Assembly: GCA_016703105.1 (NCBI GenBank)
Contig: JADJCS010000015.1
Coordinates: 1-24,762, forward strand
From: Flavobacteriales bacterium
GTDB taxonomy: Bacteria > Bacteroidota > Bacteroidia > Flavobacteriales_F > PHOS-HE28
DNA: 24,762 bases
Reading direction: 5' to 3'
Part shown: positions 23,873-24,762 of the stretch, piece by piece
Numbering within the stretch: position 1 is the stretch's first letter
Layout: each line of letters begins with the position of its first letter
Notes under the pieces: model-generated
Databases searched by the model: none
Told to the model about the DNA's origin: nothing
The model's input: the letters and a program-made list of their open reading frames with translations, nothing else
Position numbers and translations under genes: made by a program

Positions 23873-24762
23873 ATGATCCCACGCTACGCCCCTCTTCGCA
23901 ACTCCGCTCGCATTCATCGCCGCACTTCCGCTCTGTGCGCAACTCACCGTGCTTACACAGTTCAACCCCTCGAACACAGGTGGTACTTGTGGCATCGCGT
24001 ACACTCGCCCGCTGCTGAGATCATGGTCATCGGTTGTAGCGCCAGCACCATAGACCGCTATGCGGAGGACGGAACGTTCATTACCTCGGCAACGATGGTG
24101 GGCGGATCGGCGAACGACGTGGACATCGATATGTCGCCTGCGGACCTCACCCATGAACGGCACTTTCGTGGCGCAGGGCAGTTGCTTCTGGTGAACGGTG
24201 AGAGCGGCGCGGCAGAGATCTACGCCATCGACGAAGCGACGAACCAAGTGATCGATACGTTGGTAGCAGGCTTCGGTGACAGTCATGTGGTCGGTGGCTC
24301 CTACCACCCACAACGCGGTACCTTCTTCCTCGTGCAGGACAATGTGCCCGGTGGTTTCGAGGAGAACCGCGTCGCTGAGATCGACGCGACCACGGGCGAT
24401 ACACTTTACACGTTCTCTGTGCAACCGTACTTCGATGTGAACTATGGCGACCTCGACATCTCGCCCGTATCGGGCAACCTATTCATCGTGAGCAGCTCGG
24501 ACGATGGCATCGCGGAATTCACTGCGGACGGCGTTTTCATCACGGAGCATTTGCTCCCCGTAGGCGTAACGAACCTGAGCGGCATCGCCTCGGACAACGA
24601 CCACAGGGCGCGTGGGCACGTAACACGAGCGGCGTGGTGTTCAAACTGGCAACTTCCCGGTAGCCATACCCGAACCGCACAATAGCGATGCGAACATGCC
24701 CTCTCTCCGAATCCCGCCCGGGAACGTGCGCAACTCACGTTGGAGGTCACGGAGGCATCCAG
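23873..24762 (+). CDS. T9SS secreted propeller-like protein, 3' end cut, several indels
   Basis: The gene begins at ATG 23873. With one extra C removed from the run near 23888-23891, the start reads as a signal peptide ending AALPLCAQLTVL. The body has propeller-like blades (STIDRYAEDGTFITSATM, EIYAIDEATNQVIDTLV, GNLFIVSSSDDGIAEFTADG). Near the end the frame changes repeatedly: WARNTSGVVFKLA, FPVAIPEPHNSDANMPSL, then PNPARERAQLTLEVTEAS, the start of a T9SS type-A sorting domain that is cut by the window edge. At least six indels are needed (about 23890, 23999, 24150, 24175, 24600 and 24655-24705). Probably a normal secreted protein with a poor consensus sequence. Confidence 0.7.

Overview
The window looks like chromosomal DNA from a GC-rich member of the Bacteroidota, most likely a flavobacterium-like lineage. 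The evidence is four secreted proteins with type IX secretion (T9SS) type-A sorting tails or their start, a protein with the GldL-type FKxxHWPGA membrane motif, LytTR response regulators beside a propeller-type sensor kinase, a Bacteroidota-type SUF cluster, near absence of Shine-Dalgarno sequences, and promoters of the form TTG-N19/20-TAnnTTTG. No tRNA, rRNA, CRISPR array, integrase or intact insertion sequence was seen.

Layout. 1-2.3 kb (+): aminopeptidase P, an orphan hypothetical gene and a small membrane protein with a duplicated GldL-like hairpin, closed by a perfect hairpin terminator. 2.3-5.0 kb (-): a large T9SS cargo protein, two tiny coupled genes, and a hairpin plus small open frame of uncertain meaning. 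5.0-10.0 kb (+): a signalling operon of two LytTR response regulators, a 1017-residue propeller sensor histidine kinase and an acidic lipoprotein, with TGATG or ATGATG junctions at the last two boundaries and a strong terminator after. 10.2-11.7 kb: a helical-repeat-like protein of unknown function. 11.7-12.4 kb: no recognised gene. 12.4-14 kb: another T9SS cargo gene, convergent with thiL (-).

15.1-23.8 kb (+): a full SUF iron-sulfur assembly set, sufA-sufB ... sufC-sufD-sufS ... sufE-DUF59. It is interrupted by a LamG-domain T9SS protein, a broken gene that may be nuclease-like, and a broken DUF4145 gene. SufA receives or carries clusters, SufBCD is the scaffold ATPase, SufS and SufE supply sulfur, and the DUF59 protein is an assembly factor. 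sufA and sufC each have a TAccTTTG promoter followed by the same palindrome, TTTAGA-N5-TCTAAA. This is a good candidate operator for a shared regulator and the strongest regulatory signal in the window. Further palindromic repeats sit just before sufB and sufS, between sufC and sufD, and in frame inside sufS.

Sequence quality changes along the window. Coding frames are clean up to about 18.45 kb. Beyond that, single-base indels break sufC (three), sufD, the DUF4145 gene, the DUF59 gene and the final T9SS gene, and sufE has a short internal deletion. Several indels are in homopolymer runs and each gene reads well once corrected, so consensus error is more likely than gene decay for most of them. 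The last gene runs off the end of the window.
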